A stretch of 64,000 nt of DNA from positions 6,921,016 to 6,985,015 of the forward strand of contig NC_133901.1 in assembly GCF_964199755.1 (NCBI RefSeq), read 5' to 3'. The stretch is from Larus michahellis. Its lineage: Eukaryota > Chordata > Aves > Charadriiformes > Laridae. Below are positions 14,501 to 25,753 of this stretch, piece by piece. Numbering within the stretch: the first letter of the stretch is position 1; each line of letters opens with the position of its first letter. The notes beneath the pieces are model-generated. The model saw only the letters and a program-made list of their open reading frames with translations. It made no database searches and was not told the DNA's origin. A program made the translations under genes and the position numbers.

Positions 14501-15465
14501 ATCTCAGCCTGTTGGGCTCCTGCAAAATAGCAATAATGAATTTGGTTTTTTTCTTAGTTTGTTTCATTAAAGTAGTTTCAAGACAAACAATTGAGTATTC
14601 ACATGTTTTAAAGTGTTATAATTTCCTTTTGAATTGATTTGGTTGTGCAGTTTCCGCCAGCACCCACAGCATTTCGGTAGGGGTCCCAGCAGGACAGGCT
14701 ACAAGCACTCTTTTCTTCCAGCACCACGCACATTGAGGGGGCTTCAGCTGAGCAAGCCACCAGTAAATTCGATGTGCTGATTTCACTGCACCCTGAGGAA
14801 GCCAATTTTTCACTTGCCCCTTTTACCATGGAAAGAAGAAAAGGACAAGAAAGCAGCAACTAAAGAAAAAGAAAAGATCCGTCAATGTCACCAGTTCAGG
14901 GCCAGGTCACTCAACTCCAGAGCAAGAGCTGTGCCTGCAAATGTGATACTACAAAGCGTGGCTGCTCCCTGGGTGTGTGAAAAGCAGCTTTCTGAAAGCC
15001 GTTGGATACCTGAAAGCTCCAGTACAGTGGGAGCTGGAGGTACGAGAAATGTCTAAATCCTTACCTGGAGCAAACAGCAAATCTGAAGACAAGGCTAAGC
15101 CCTCTTTGTGCAAGAGGTAGGGACGATGACAAGGAGGAGGTTAGTGACGTGTTTCCTTTAGTCTAGCATCAGACCAGAATGTTTCCGACACTGGGTTGTT
15201 TCTGTAAAGACCAAGATGCAGCGGTAAGCCCTTGACCACAGAAAGGAGTGACAGCGGCTCTGAAAATCAAGAAGCCTCATGCAGTATCAGGAGCACCATG
15301 CATAAGCAAGGGCACCATGGACTAGTGGCAGCACAGGTGACAGGAACCGCTTACCTTGTCACCTTTCCAGGAAGAGGGGATGTGTAAGCACAGGTCACCG
15401 GAGTGCCTAACAAATAATCCCATTTGTGATTATATTGCCAGCCGCCAGAGGCTGCAGCTTCTGGT

Positions 15466-15512
15466 TCCTGACTTGCAATCCTGGATGAAACAAGTGATGA
15501 AACAAGTCAGGA
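15466..15512. repeat. 12-base tandem duplication flanked by 10-base inverted repeat
   Basis: gatgaaacaagt is repeated at 15484 and 15496. tcctgacttg (15466) and caagtcagga (15503) form a perfect inverted pair, so the segment can fold as a hairpin. Confidence 0.85.
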
Positions 15513-16033
15513 ATTGCAAGTGAACGGGATAATTTTTCCTCACAATAGTCTTCTCAAACATCAAGTCAGAAAATAACTAGGTCAGATGAAACATTAAATA
15601 TTTCCCTGTCCTTGCTCCTTTTTCTTGTTTAAGCAATATACTTTAGAAGTGAAAGATACGTAGCATAATTGACTTTTTTTTTCTTTTTTTAAAGCTTTCT
15701 TTCACAATATGTACAACACAAGTTTTGTTTATCCTCATTGCTTATTTCACCTTATTTCATGGCAACCCACATCCCTTAGGGGGTTGGAAAGCATCTTAAA
15801 ATCTTTTTCCCCGTTGCTTCTGATAGCAAAACATGTGGATATGCTTAAACCTCTGTAGGTGCTGGATATGCATCTGCCTCTTCTTGGGTGAGCAAAGCTG
15901 GTGTACCTGGCTATATGGTTCCCCAAACCCACAAGGTTGGCTTGATAACAACCAAAACCCCCAGACCTTGTGTCTGAGCTTCTGCTCTGCAGAAGCTACA
16001 GGTCACCAGCACATTGAAACATGCATAGTTCCT

Positions 16034-16085
16034 AGCCAATCAGCTTGCACAGTTTGCCTGGCCAGCCAATCAGCATGCATATAAA
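16034..16085 (+). promoter_or_regulatory. Twin CCAAT boxes and TATA box (promoter or solo-LTR U3 fragment)
   Basis: 'agccaatcagc' occurs at 16034-16044 and again exactly 30 bases later at 16064-16074, each followed by a tgca sequence. TATAAA lies at 16080-16085. CCAATCAGC pairs upstream of TATA are common in retroviral LTRs and in some cellular promoters. I see no primer-binding site, retroviral gene or clear TG...CA ends, and no recognised gene starts downstream. Confidence 0.45.
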
Positions 16086-18349
16086 CACCCACCAAATGGG
16101 CATGCTCCACGTTGTCTCTTGACCAACAGGTGGCCAGGCATGAGGTTCTTGAGCTCCAGGTTTCTACTGAAACAAGAAGGTACTAAAGGGGAAGGCACTC
16201 AGGTGCTCAGTAGGCTCACAGGGGCCATTCAACCCAACACATTTCTTCCTGCTGTAGAACCTAGATGTTGATATACCACTTTGAGTTCTCTACATGTGTC
16301 GCACTGTAGCTTTTTGACGTCTTAAATTAGAAGATTTCTGTGGATGTTTAGAATACAGCTGCATGAATGTTTCTCGATTATTACCCATGTGCTACAGTTT
16401 TGAGGAACAGCATTCAATGGCCTATTTTTTTTCCTTCCAGTGACCTGTTTCCACTACTGGGTGATGGAAATGTGTGATCAGGTCCTCCCTGTGGTGATCC
16501 TTGCTGAGTCAGCTAGCAATGCCCACCCTTCAACATGGAGGCAGCTGCAGCAACTGAAGATTGTTGTGGCAGCCACGAGTTATGAACTGTTCCAGCATGA
16601 CCTTCACTGTGATGTGAAGAATATTGACAGTGCTGGTGATTTCAGTGCTGTCCCCTAGGTAATACATGAAGACTGCTGTAGTATGGGAAAGAATTCTGGC
16701 ATTCTAGGAACGTATTTTAACAAAATGAAACAAACACCACCAAAAGCCAGATGTGTTCACTCCTGGGTGATCACCAGGAAAGTTACAGGGATGGGGCTTT
16801 TTCGGTATAAACAATAAAACTGTCTTCAGACTCTCTTTAAACCTCAGTCCACATTTTGACAATCACATCTGGTTGAGTAAATCCCTCTGGGTATTTGCCG
16901 TCAATGAAAATATTCTCCTACCCCAGTATTTTAATTGATTTGAAAGGTTATGGGAGATTAACTTAATAAAATTTTTTATATATTTGTGATCCAAATCAAA
17001 ATTTGAATCCTCATTAGAGAATGGGAAGGTTGTGCAGTAATTCATTCTTATTTGGCTATATTATGGATTCTTCTCATTTAAAGCTCTCCTGTGTTTATAG
17101 TAAAGGTACGAAAACTCTACCATATACAGCAAGCCTCTACTTAGAATGATGGTATACTGTGTCCTCTGTTGTTTCTCCATGTAATTAGGATTTCCCTTCA
17201 ATCCTATTTGTTTCTCTATCACATGTCCTCTTGTATTTTACTCATGCATTCTGCCTTTCATATGTACTTGAAGTTGAAAATTTGGGTCTGGGGATTTTAA
17301 GTTTACGGCACAGGAATTAACAGATCGCCGTCTTTGAACCACGCTAATCACCAGTTATGTTTTCCTCAAGATGCTGTCCGCAGTGAAGAAAGACAGGAAG
17401 CGTTGAAGGCTTTTGCGTTTATCTTCCTGGGACACTGCTAATAGGTCAAGACATAAAATTGTTGTATTTCTGTGTTGCTAACATGTATAGGCAGAACCAG
17501 TGGCTGTAGTTTCTATACCAAGTGGTATCTTAAAAATCACAAGAACTGAATAAAACAACCTATGGTTTGCTGTCACAGGAGTTTCAGTTTGAAATATTGC
17601 AACTTTTTTCTTCTATCTATCCATGGACTTGAAAGTGTGACTTAAAAAGGAGAATGTGGTGTGCTTGGCAACGCAAAAGCAAAAAAGAATGCAATTGCAA
17701 TCTTATTCTGCATAACACACAAACCCCAATGAAATAATATTTTTTTCAAGTGAGGACTGGAATATGTTTGTACTGAATCAAGATAGGATCTCATTTTTTT
17801 GTGACTGTTTCCACCGAGGCCCAAAGCAGGACATGGCCCCCACAGACAACATTGCATAGCTAGAAGTGTTGGCATGCCCTTCATCCTCCTTTCAGTAATA
17901 ATGAGGAGACACTGATGTTGTGGATCCAATCCATGAAAATAAAACTAACAGATCTGAAAGTACAGAAATAGCAGACAAATACAGAAAATGTACTTGTGCA
18001 GTGAAGCATGTTTGAAATAGCCAATGCCACTGGGCAAATATGCTGATGATAACTTTTCTTTCAAAAGTCAGTTGATTTTACACTGCTTGTGCAAAACTTG
18101 CAGCTTAATCAAAGGTTACATAGGAGTTTCTTTTTCCTAGCCACCGTCCTTTCGGAGCAAGTGCAGTGCTGATGTTATGTAAGAGCCTTCATTCCCATAA
18201 ATACGTGCTTTAAATCTCCTTTATGTTTTTTGCGTTAAAGTTGGGAAGGGTGATATCTGAGGATTTCTGTTCAAGCCTTGGTTCAAGGGTTAAGTCTCAC
18301 TGGCTTACTCTCAGTTTCAGTGTGAATTGAATGAAAGAAAATTTCATCA
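16086..18349. other. Intergenic sequence downstream of CCAAT/TATA module
   Basis: A 72-codon open frame at 16440-16658 and an AATAAA at 16811 lie downstream of the module, but no recognised product or splice pattern links them. Otherwise nothing seen. Confidence 0.45.
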
Positions 18350-19222
18350 GTGTTTCATTTTGATAAAGATATAAATAGGCTAATTTAAATGGTGATTTAC
18401 TAATTTTTAAGTATTATGATTTTTTTAAAAAAATCACTGTAACCTGAAGGGTTTCTAGGATATTTTGGAAGTTTTGCTGAAAACCAATAGCGGTTCAAAG
18501 GAAAAAATGAATATATAGTCATACATACCCTGAAATATAACCCTTAAGGAATTTAGGCAACATTCTAGGACCATTTTACAGAAACATGTCTCTTCAGATA
18601 TTAGCATAGTTCATTGGTAACAGTGTGGTATCTAGCTAAAAAGCAAGCTTTTTGAGTAATGCCAAAAGCAAAGGATACGGTAATATCCTCCACTTTCTAA
18701 AGGGATCTCGGTGCTTATGTTTAAAAGTAATTTATGGATCGTAGCAAGAGTGTTTCCACGACAAGGTTACAGCAGTAGTAAAGCTATTACTTCCTTGGAG
18801 CAAAGTTTTCTGTGAATGTGAACAACGTATTGTTAAATCTGTAGAGTTAATAGAAGATTGAAGAACGTTTTTAAGGAAGTATTGATAAAGAAGCAGTATT
18901 AACTATAAGGATAACTAAGTTCACAGAGTTGGTGCTGTTGTTTTGGTAATTTAACATGGATTCCTTAGGGTTCTTCCTCTATGCTGGTCACTATGACAAT
19001 AATTGCCAACTCATCTTGGTCCTAGTGTAACCCATGGCTTTCCTGCTCACCCAAGGATGTTGCAGACACTTCTTTCTTCTGCTGGCAGTGTACCAACCTT
19101 GGCTCCTTAAGCGAGCCACCAACGCACCTGTCGTAACTGTTCATCTTCCTCAGAGCAAGACAACTTTTATCAACACACTCCATGGCCAGTTTTGCTTCTT
19201 GCAGAGATACAAATTTTAAACT
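18350..19222 (+). repeat. Diverged paralogous segment, copy A
   Basis: Roughly three quarters of positions agree with 45893-46320 and then 48740-49215. Anchors include 'aggcaacattct', 'catgtctcttcagatattagcat'-like text and 'ccttggagcaaagttttc'. This is the older layer of the duplication. It is contiguous here but split by about 2.4 kb in the other copy, and contains one side of a small inversion (18854-18894). Confidence 0.8.
18854..18894 (+). repeat. 41-base microinversion relative to 48832-48872
   Basis: Sequence here matches the reverse complement of 48832-48872 (core ttgataaagaagc against gcttctttatcaa), while flanking bases on both sides align in direct orientation (gagtta on the left, tattaact on the right). 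Confidence 0.7.
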
Positions 19223-19676
19223 ATGAAAATGATGAGGTGTGATTACAAACTCTACATCATGCACTGCAAAGTGCCTTACCTTACTTTTCAACTGTCACTA
19301 TCCATAAACACCAGAAACTGTGGTAGTGCCCTATACATATACATTGGTTGGCATCCTGTTGACATCTTCTTTCATGTAAGTAGCATTAACAAGTTTTCCT
19401 TTGGAGACTCTGTAATTCTTTGTGTTCTTTGTGCCAGCAGAGAACTAAAAAAAGTAGAAAAGGAGGAATGCTTTGCTATAAGGCAAAGTTATAATAAACA
19501 TGGGCCCCAGTATGGCAAACTTACAAACTAATGCCATACTGACCAGTCTGCCTTTCTTTTCTTTCCCTTATGTGCCTATAGCAGTGTTCTCCAGGGCTGC
19601 TTTGCTTTGCTCATACTTGGGGGGGAAGGGTTGTTGGACACCCACACAATGCTCTTTGGATTTTCATGTTTCTCAG
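19223..19676. other. Copy A sequence unrelated to the matching position in copy B
   Basis: About 450 bases here and about 440 at 49216-49657 occupy the same place between alignable segments but do not resemble each other. No gene recognised in either. Confidence 0.55.
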
Positions 19677-20400
19677 AGAGGAGATTGCATGAGAGATCAT
19701 CTTAGAATGGAAATAAAGTGGCCACAAGGTAATATACTTGTGCTGGGAGATTTGTCATGTGGAGAGCACAAACACGTCTGAAGAACAAGGCAAAAAACTC
19801 AATGTATATTAATGGGAGAGAGCAATGCAAAAATTTATGGTGCTGAGCCTTGCGGTGACAGCAGTATTAAAGAACCTCAAATGAGCTGCAAGACACATAA
19901 GTCTTCCAGTTAATGAATGACGGTGTTAACACCTCAAGGTGTAGAGGGAAGGTGTCTCTGGGTCTTTCTTGAACGTGTGAAAACTGTACCTGATGATTTT
20001 GGAGCTGCTTCTAATAATTTTCAGCTACTCTAGCTGGCCTGGGTTTTTGTGTTTTTGTGGTGTTTGCTGTACCCATGATGTCAAGAAATAAACATTATCA
20101 ACAGAGAACAGCAGCCCAGCAAATGCTCTGCACCATGTACCTTTAATTGTTTGCTGCTTCTGTTTCTGAACTCGCTTAGGGCTCAAGGAAGGAGAAGCGT
20201 ACCCGTGGAGCTCACAGAGGAAGATCCAATGGGCCCAAGAAAAGGATCACATTTTCTAATCTGGACATTGGAAAGAACTAAAACGAGTTGTAACCTTCTA
20301 TGGAACACACCAGATGTTCAGCAAGTAGAAAGCAATTGAGTTAAGCAAAATCAGTTGATGCACAGAGAGTAAAGTATCTTTGCACAAAAGTAAGGCTGAG
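19677..20400 (+). repeat. Near-identical duplicated tract, upstream block, copy A
   Basis: This matches 49658-50390 with very few differences; one stretch of about 200 bases shows a single change. Unrelated sequence lies immediately to the left in both copies (19223-19676 and 49216-49657). No coding signal that I recognise. A 62-codon open frame at 20151 is shared by both copies, but neutral near-identity explains that. Confidence 0.85.
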
Positions 20401-20409
20401 GTTTCTCTG

Positions 20410-21010
20410 CGTTGGGTGTTAATACAACTGCCCCTATAAATCACTGCAAAAATATCAGCTGCTGTTTTTTTTTAAAAAAAACTTTTAGCTTTTCTGTTTA
20501 GAGAGAAAACCTTGAAACTAGTATGATCAGAATCTTCAACGATTTGTGAGGAATGCGCGTGTAAAACAGAAGCATCTAAGGGGATTATTTAACATTTCAG
20601 GATTTTAATCCTTCATCGTGGCGATACAAACTTTACCACTAGGTTCAAGCTAGATGTTCAAGGCTAGTTCAAGTTTAGATGTCACTGTGTAGGGAGATAG
20701 CATATATAGTTATTCCATAACTTTGCTTTGGAAAATAAATATTTAATTTAAGATTAGATCTCTTACGAGGAAAAGACAAAACCCAATTACCTATTAAGAG
20801 GTCATCTTACAATTATTCCTGAAACTCCTTCCCTATAAACTCTCTTCCATGGTAATCTTTCATGTTTTTCTTATGCTTTTGTCACTTATTTTTAGAGTAA
20901 CATTAAATTTATTTGTACAAATATTAAAATTAATAACTTACTATTCACTTCTTTGCTGTAAATTTGATGGTCTTACAACTATTTTAACAGGTCTTTTCCT
21001 CATTCAGGGC
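20410..21010 (+). repeat. Diverged paralogous segment, copy A, middle
   Basis: The first part (to about 20700) aligns with 50545-50775. The second part (from 'tttggaaaataaa', about 20727) aligns with 58217-58520. The two halves touch here but are 7.4 kb apart in the other copy. Confidence 0.75.
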
Positions 21011-21329
21011 CATTTTGTGACTTATTGCCCCCCGAGCAGGGAGGGTGAGGTGTCCTTGAGCTGGGCTCGGAGCGGCCTGACCAGGGGCCATGTCGGAGCC
21101 CAGCAGCTTTTTTAGAGGGGGCCTCCCCTGGATCTGTTCCACCATTAACCACCTCGAGTTTGGGGGTGACATGCCACAGGGCGGTTTGCCAAGAGGACAG
21201 CTTTAAACTGAGAGTGGCGGGGAGGGAGGGGAGCAGCCATCAGCCCTGTGAGGGAGTGACAGACAGGCCGGGTCACCAGGCCGCGGCCTGTGGTGGTGTG
21301 ACAGGAGGGGATCACAAAATCAACAAAAT
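21011..21329. other. GC-rich segment present only in copy A
   Basis: About 320 bases much richer in G and C than their surroundings interrupt the paralogous alignment. They lie directly against a CR1 internal fragment, so both may have arrived together. No gene recognised. Confidence 0.5.
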
Positions 21330-21463
21330 GGGCTCTCGCTGTGGAGAAGTACCTGAAGACTGGAGAAAAGCAAATGTCACCCTTATCAGCAGAAAGGCCA
21401 AGAAGGAAGAAGCAGGGAACAACAGCCCAGTCAGCTTCACCTCCATCTCTGGGGAGGCAACCA
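21330..21463 (+). mobile_element. CR1-type LINE fragment (reverse transcriptase region)
   Basis: One frame reads GEVPEDWRKANVTLI, then KAKKEEAGNNSPVSFTSISG. This is the degenerate form of the reverse transcriptase segment VPEDWKKANV...KKGKKEDPGNYRPVSLTS of chicken repeat 1 (CR1) elements. About 44 codons remain; the rest of the element is missing. It lies between paralogous segments and is absent from the other copy. Confidence 0.85.
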
Positions 21464-21970
21464 GCCTGCAATCGCGTATGTGCCTGCCATTGCTAGATGG
21501 GTTAGCAAACAGTGCAATGAGCTGATAATAGCAAAACATAAAGCATCAGTTTTGATGCTGAGCTTTACAATCAACAGTAGCAGATGAAGGAAGTAGAGGG
21601 GCTTTAAGGTATGCCATTCTTTTGCATGCATCCAACTTATGTTTTAAGGCTCCTTGTTGACATGTATGCAGGCAATGTTAAAGGGAACTCAGGAGAGGAA
21701 CTCTGCAGTATTGTTTCCTCATTAAAAAGTGTGCTTTTCAATATAGAGTATAGTTGCAGACTTTAAATGCAATATTCCCTAGGGAGTAACAATAAATATA
21801 ATGTTAAAAATGGCTACGAATAGCACTATGCTATTTATAAAAGCTTCTTTATTAGTCATGGTGCTGAATAGCACTCATTTATCTAAGTACTAGCTTTACC
21901 CTTCTGGGGACTGTTGTTGGGCCAGTCTTTCTTTTACTCCTCATTCATTCCTGTTGCTGTGGGATTTGCA
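21464..21970 (+). repeat. Diverged paralogous segment, copy A, right
   Basis: Aligns with 58777-59535 ('atgtgcctgccattg', 'ggcaatgttaaagggaact', 'ctggggactgttg'). About 220 bases near 58945-59160 occur only in the other copy. Confidence 0.8.
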
Positions 21971-22289
21971 TGAATAGGGGTGCAGGTAGGGTAGTAGGTT
22001 ATACTTCACTGACATGAGTGTCGGCAGGGTTGTTTCTCTCACGTCTTTTCCTCACACCTCACTCTCACAGCTGCTGCCCAGCATTTTTTGTCCTTTCTTA
22101 AATGTTTTCACAGAGATGTCACCAGCACCCCTGGTGGGCTCATCTTTGGCCAACGGCAGGTCTGTTTTGGAGCCGGCTGGAACGGGGTCTGCCCGACATG
22201 AGGCAACCCCTGGTCTCTTCTCACAAAAGATGCTACTGCAGCCTCCTGCTGCAAACTCCTTGGTACGTAAACACGATACAAACCTGCGA
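21971..22289. other. Copy A-specific stretch left of near-identical tract
   Basis: About 300 bases, open in several frames and comparatively CpG-rich, where copy B has about 110 unrelated bases (59536-59648). No protein family recognised. Confidence 0.4.
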
Positions 22290-23129
22290 AAGTGTGTTGG
22301 TGTGCCAGTGCAATGCACGTGTATTCACACGCTTTCAGGCTTTAGCGAAAAAGAACTGGTTTCTCTGTATTTAAGGCTGTTTTATAAGGTTAAATGTTCT
22401 TAACCAAATGTAAAATGCAGTAGCTGCTGCCAATGTATATCGATCTGGATGCTGGAGATTAGTTTTAATTAGTTTTATTGCTGGTGCGCAGTTCAACGTT
22501 AATGGTACGGTGTTGTTCTTCACACAGGGCTGAGCAGCTGGCTCTGCAGCTCACAGCCCCCTTGGCGCAGCACGCATTGCTCCACTGTGCCTCACAAAAA
22601 AAGCAATGCTGGGAAAAACATGAGTTTTACACAGCTTTTTAAGGCACTGACTCCACCTACATACTCTCCCTTGTTTCAGTTGTGATTTCAGCAGCAACCA
22701 GTGTACCTTGCATGGCAGTTCCTTCTGCCTTCACTGAACTGCAGCCCCTGTGGAATCCCATGGGTTTATAGGCATGATATATTCTTCCACTTTACAGATA
22801 AGTAACTTTCCCTGTTACCTGTGTCTTGCCTTTCCCACATGTTGCATGCATGTAATCGGAGCTCATTAGAGGTTTTTTCAAATACGTTTTTAACAACTCA
22901 ACATCCTCCTTATAAAACAGGATATAGTTTGTAATTCTTCCAAAGAAGGAAAGAAAACTTAAAAAAAAAATAGAAAAGAGGATTCTGGTTTTTTTCCATT
23001 TAAGGAATTTCAGTTATGTGTAAGAAACTCCATAGTTAATCTCAGGAGAAAATTGTTCTGCTCAGAAATTTCATTTCTCAGTGATTGCCCACTAGTGTAA
23101 TGATGCAGTAATCTGCGCTGCATGAATTA

Positions 23130-23321
23130 TACTGAATTTGAGATTTATTGCACGTAGTCCTTAAGGAGTGTTTTATTTAAGCCACAGAATTAGGGGACAT
23201 GGTTTAAAACTTGAATCCTTTATAAATTTTGCCAATTTATTAATGTAGTTGAGTGAGTTACAAAGTTTTCAAAGCTGTTACTTCTGTTCTCCTTATACCA
23301 ATGGTGTTTCTCTGGGTCTAG
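23130..23321 (+). promoter_or_regulatory. Candidate promoter/5' region of upstream SI-like copy
   Basis: The 190 bases before the anchor exon contain gatttattgcac at 23142 (the complement, gtgcaataaatc, resembles the CDX2-bound SIF1 element of the human SI promoter), TATAAATTTT at 23221 and an ATTAATG homeodomain-type site shortly after. A splice acceptor ends it at 23321, so part may be intron 1 instead. Promoter assignment is inference from motif resemblance; the SIF1 comparison is from memory. Confidence 0.25.
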
Positions 23322-23445
23322 ATGGGCAAGAGGAAGTTCAGTGGGCTGGAAATCACCCTGATCGTCATCTTCTGCCTGGTGGCGATCATATGCTGTATCC
23401 TCATTGGGCTTTTAGCATCAGGACAACCTGGAGTCAAAACGACAG
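23322..23445 (+). pseudogene. Membrane-anchor exon of upstream SI-like copy (first coding exon)
   Basis: The exon encodes 41 codons plus one base. It starts at an ATG directly after a TAG acceptor (gggtctag) and ends at a GTAAGC donor. Residues 1-10 are a short basic cytosolic tail containing RKFSGLE, as in human SI, where the Ser of this tail is a reported phosphorylation site. Residues 11-32 are a hydrophobic type II signal anchor with three Cys (18, 24, 25). The exon itself is undamaged and, read by eye, identical base for base to 60560-60683. It is listed under the pseudogene because the following P-domain and catalytic exons of this copy are gone. It could still be transcribed. Confidence 0.85.
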
Positions 23446-25244
23446 GTAAGCCCTTCCCATTGCTGCTGTAGGACCAGAGCAAAAGCCCTGAGTGGGAACT
23501 GCTCCTCTCTGCTTGATGAGACTATTGGAAATGCCACGGAGCTTCAGGAACTAAGCAATGGCAGCCTTTCCGTCATCCTTTCTGGTGGATTCAGACTTTT
23601 CAAGAACACGGACACTGAAGTGAAGAGAGAGGAAAAAGAAAACGTAACACCCACAAGCATTCCTCTTTTGTCCTTAGCAAAGTCAATATTTTGACTGCTC
23701 TCAATGTTATTGTTATATTTTTCCTATTAACCAAAGGTGAACCATGGTAATTTCTTCATTCCTACAGATAGCATGAATAATGTTATCTATTTTAATGTAA
23801 GAAATAAATAACATGTCTAGAAATTTATGATGATAAAAACCCCTTTTATTCTGTCCTCCAAAGACTGATTTTTAGTCTGTTTGTTTATTTTATATGATTT
23901 CAATACTTAAGATAAAAAAAGACAGCACTGAAAACAAGAAAAAGGATCAGGGAGACTTTGTGGGAGCAGACACGCTGTGTGGAAAAAAATCCGTAAGCAT
24001 AAAAACCTGTATTGGTAGATTAGAAATCACTTGTCTTACAGGGATGTGATATATAGCATGCTTCTTTACATACAGCTCCATTCTGTGTGAGTCATTCCAT
24101 TTACACATGGGGGTTTGAAGCAAAAAGCTTGGGGGTGAAAGTGGCAGTAAAATAAAAATAATGGCTAATACACAACAAACATCTTGGTGTTTTAGGAAAA
24201 CTGCCCATACAGACTAATATCTGCATAATTTCTGCTTAGTTCAGTCTCAAGTACGAATCTGCCTGAGCAAAAGGTACAAGTGCGTTTATTGCAGAAAATG
24301 CAGACGGGGGAGTCTGTGTATTTGTGTGCATCTCAGCCTGAGACAGGATTTCTGTACTTCATACTTCTCATTCCAAACATATTCAGTGTTCCAAAATATA
24401 TATAATGTAACATATAAAACAGCAGTCATGTACCCTTTGGTCAGCTGAAGTTGCCAAGAGGCCACCTTAAATTTGGTCTGAGAAACCTGGAATCTAATGG
24501 AGCAACTTAATGGAGTTTTAAGGTGCTTTTACCTGATGCTCTAATTCAAGGTGCTGTGGAAGAACGGTATTTCAGAGGAAGGAGCACCTGTGAGAGCAGC
24601 AGCACAGTACCCTTTAAGAAAAAGGGAAGTCCTTTCAATTTTAATTTAGCATATATTTTCACAAAAAGCAATGCGTAGTGAGCTACAGGGCTGGGAATAT
24701 TCTACATGGGAACTACATGTTAATGCTGGAAAATGTTTGAATTAGGCATTAGTTTTTAAAAGCCAAACACTTTTATTTAAATATGAGCAGATCACTGATC
24801 CTAAAAAAAGAAGATTTGAGGTCTCCCATGAACAAATGGATCTTTCACTGGATCCACAGCCTCGAATTTAAGCTGCAAAGAGGATGAGAAACAGAACTCC
24901 TTTGGCATCATGGTGACCAGAGTGAGCAACGGTAGAGTGTGGTAAGTAACGTTGGTATTTTTTCTGTTTAATACTGATGTTACTGGTTTTCTCTGAAAGC
25001 CCACATTGCTGCGCAAGCAATGTATGTCCAAGGTGCCATATGTGGTGTGACCTCTTAGACATGTAATCTGCTTCTTCTCATCTTTTGACTACTGGATGTT
25101 CTGAAACGACTCTGGCAAGGCCTTTGGAAACAAATTCTGTGATATGGAGAGCTCTGTCTAAAAGGTTTTGGGTCTGGCTCTCTGTTCACTTTCCCCCCAT
25201 TCTAGGGAAATTTTTACAGCTACTTTGTTTCAACAGTTCAGGGA

Positions 25245-25263
25245 ATTATTATTATTATTATTA
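25245..25263 (+). repeat. (ATT)n microsatellite
   Basis: Six perfect ATT units. Confidence 0.95.
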
Positions 25264-25673
25264 TCTGAAGAACTCATTGCCAGTGCTTTAAATCATATGG
25301 AAACATTCTTCATTGCATCTTTTATCTTATTTGTCGCAATCATGGTGAAGTCCTGAATCGCCAACGCCAGATTACCCTTTAGCCCTATGATATCCAAGAA
25401 TACCTGGTGCAAGTCACTGATAAGCTGGTCATGTAATGCTGTAAGTAAAATATTTGACAGACTTGTACATTGAATGCTTGCATCCCATTTAGGTTCTAAA
25501 AAAGAAATAAATAAAACAAACCTGCAAACTTAAACCTGCATGGCTTTAAGACCCATTGGAAGGAGGAAGCGTCAGAATGAACATGTTTATTAAATCAGTC
25601 CAAGAATGATTACCTGTCAGAGCGCTAGGCTAGTTGGACTATCAATGCTCCAAGTTTAATTAATTAGCAATTA

Positions 25674-25753
25674 CTTTTGTGCTCTTATTAGTATTGTTTT
25701 CTTGCTTAGAATCATCTGTAATGATTGATTTGCAATTATAGAGAGCACAAAAG
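25674..25753. repeat. 12-base inverted repeat in AT-rich, homeodomain-site-rich stretch
   Basis: cttttgtgctct (25674-25685) and agagcacaaaag (25742-25753) are perfect inverted complements about 56 bases apart. Between and just left of them are TTAATTA, CAATTA and TAATGATTGATT motifs. It may be a conserved non-coding element; nothing proves function. Confidence 0.5.

Larger units (their letters stand above)
1..16033. other. Intergenic sequence, no recognised gene
   Basis: Apart from the microsatellites and SINE-like fragments listed separately, I find no exon I can assign. Open frames of 60-110 codons (for example 2745-3129, open on both strands) match no family I know and lack a consistent exon context. 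Confidence 0.6.
22290..24687 (+). repeat. Near-identical duplicated tract, copy A (upstream region, anchor exon, part of next intron)
   Basis: The tract matches 59649-61924 at very high identity by eye. Only scattered substitutions are seen, apart from a roughly 140-base segment (about 22660-22800) absent from the other copy and a small replaced patch near 23060. It contains the anchor exon. Similarity ends abruptly after 'gtgagctacagg'. In the downstream copy the P-domain exon follows only about 230 bases later, so that exon was just left out of the near-identical tract. Confidence 0.9.

Noticed and set aside
20151..20339. 62-codon open frame conserved in both copies (also 50128-50316)
   Set aside because: It lies in a near-identical tract, so conservation of the frame carries no information, and changes near the end alter several residues freely.
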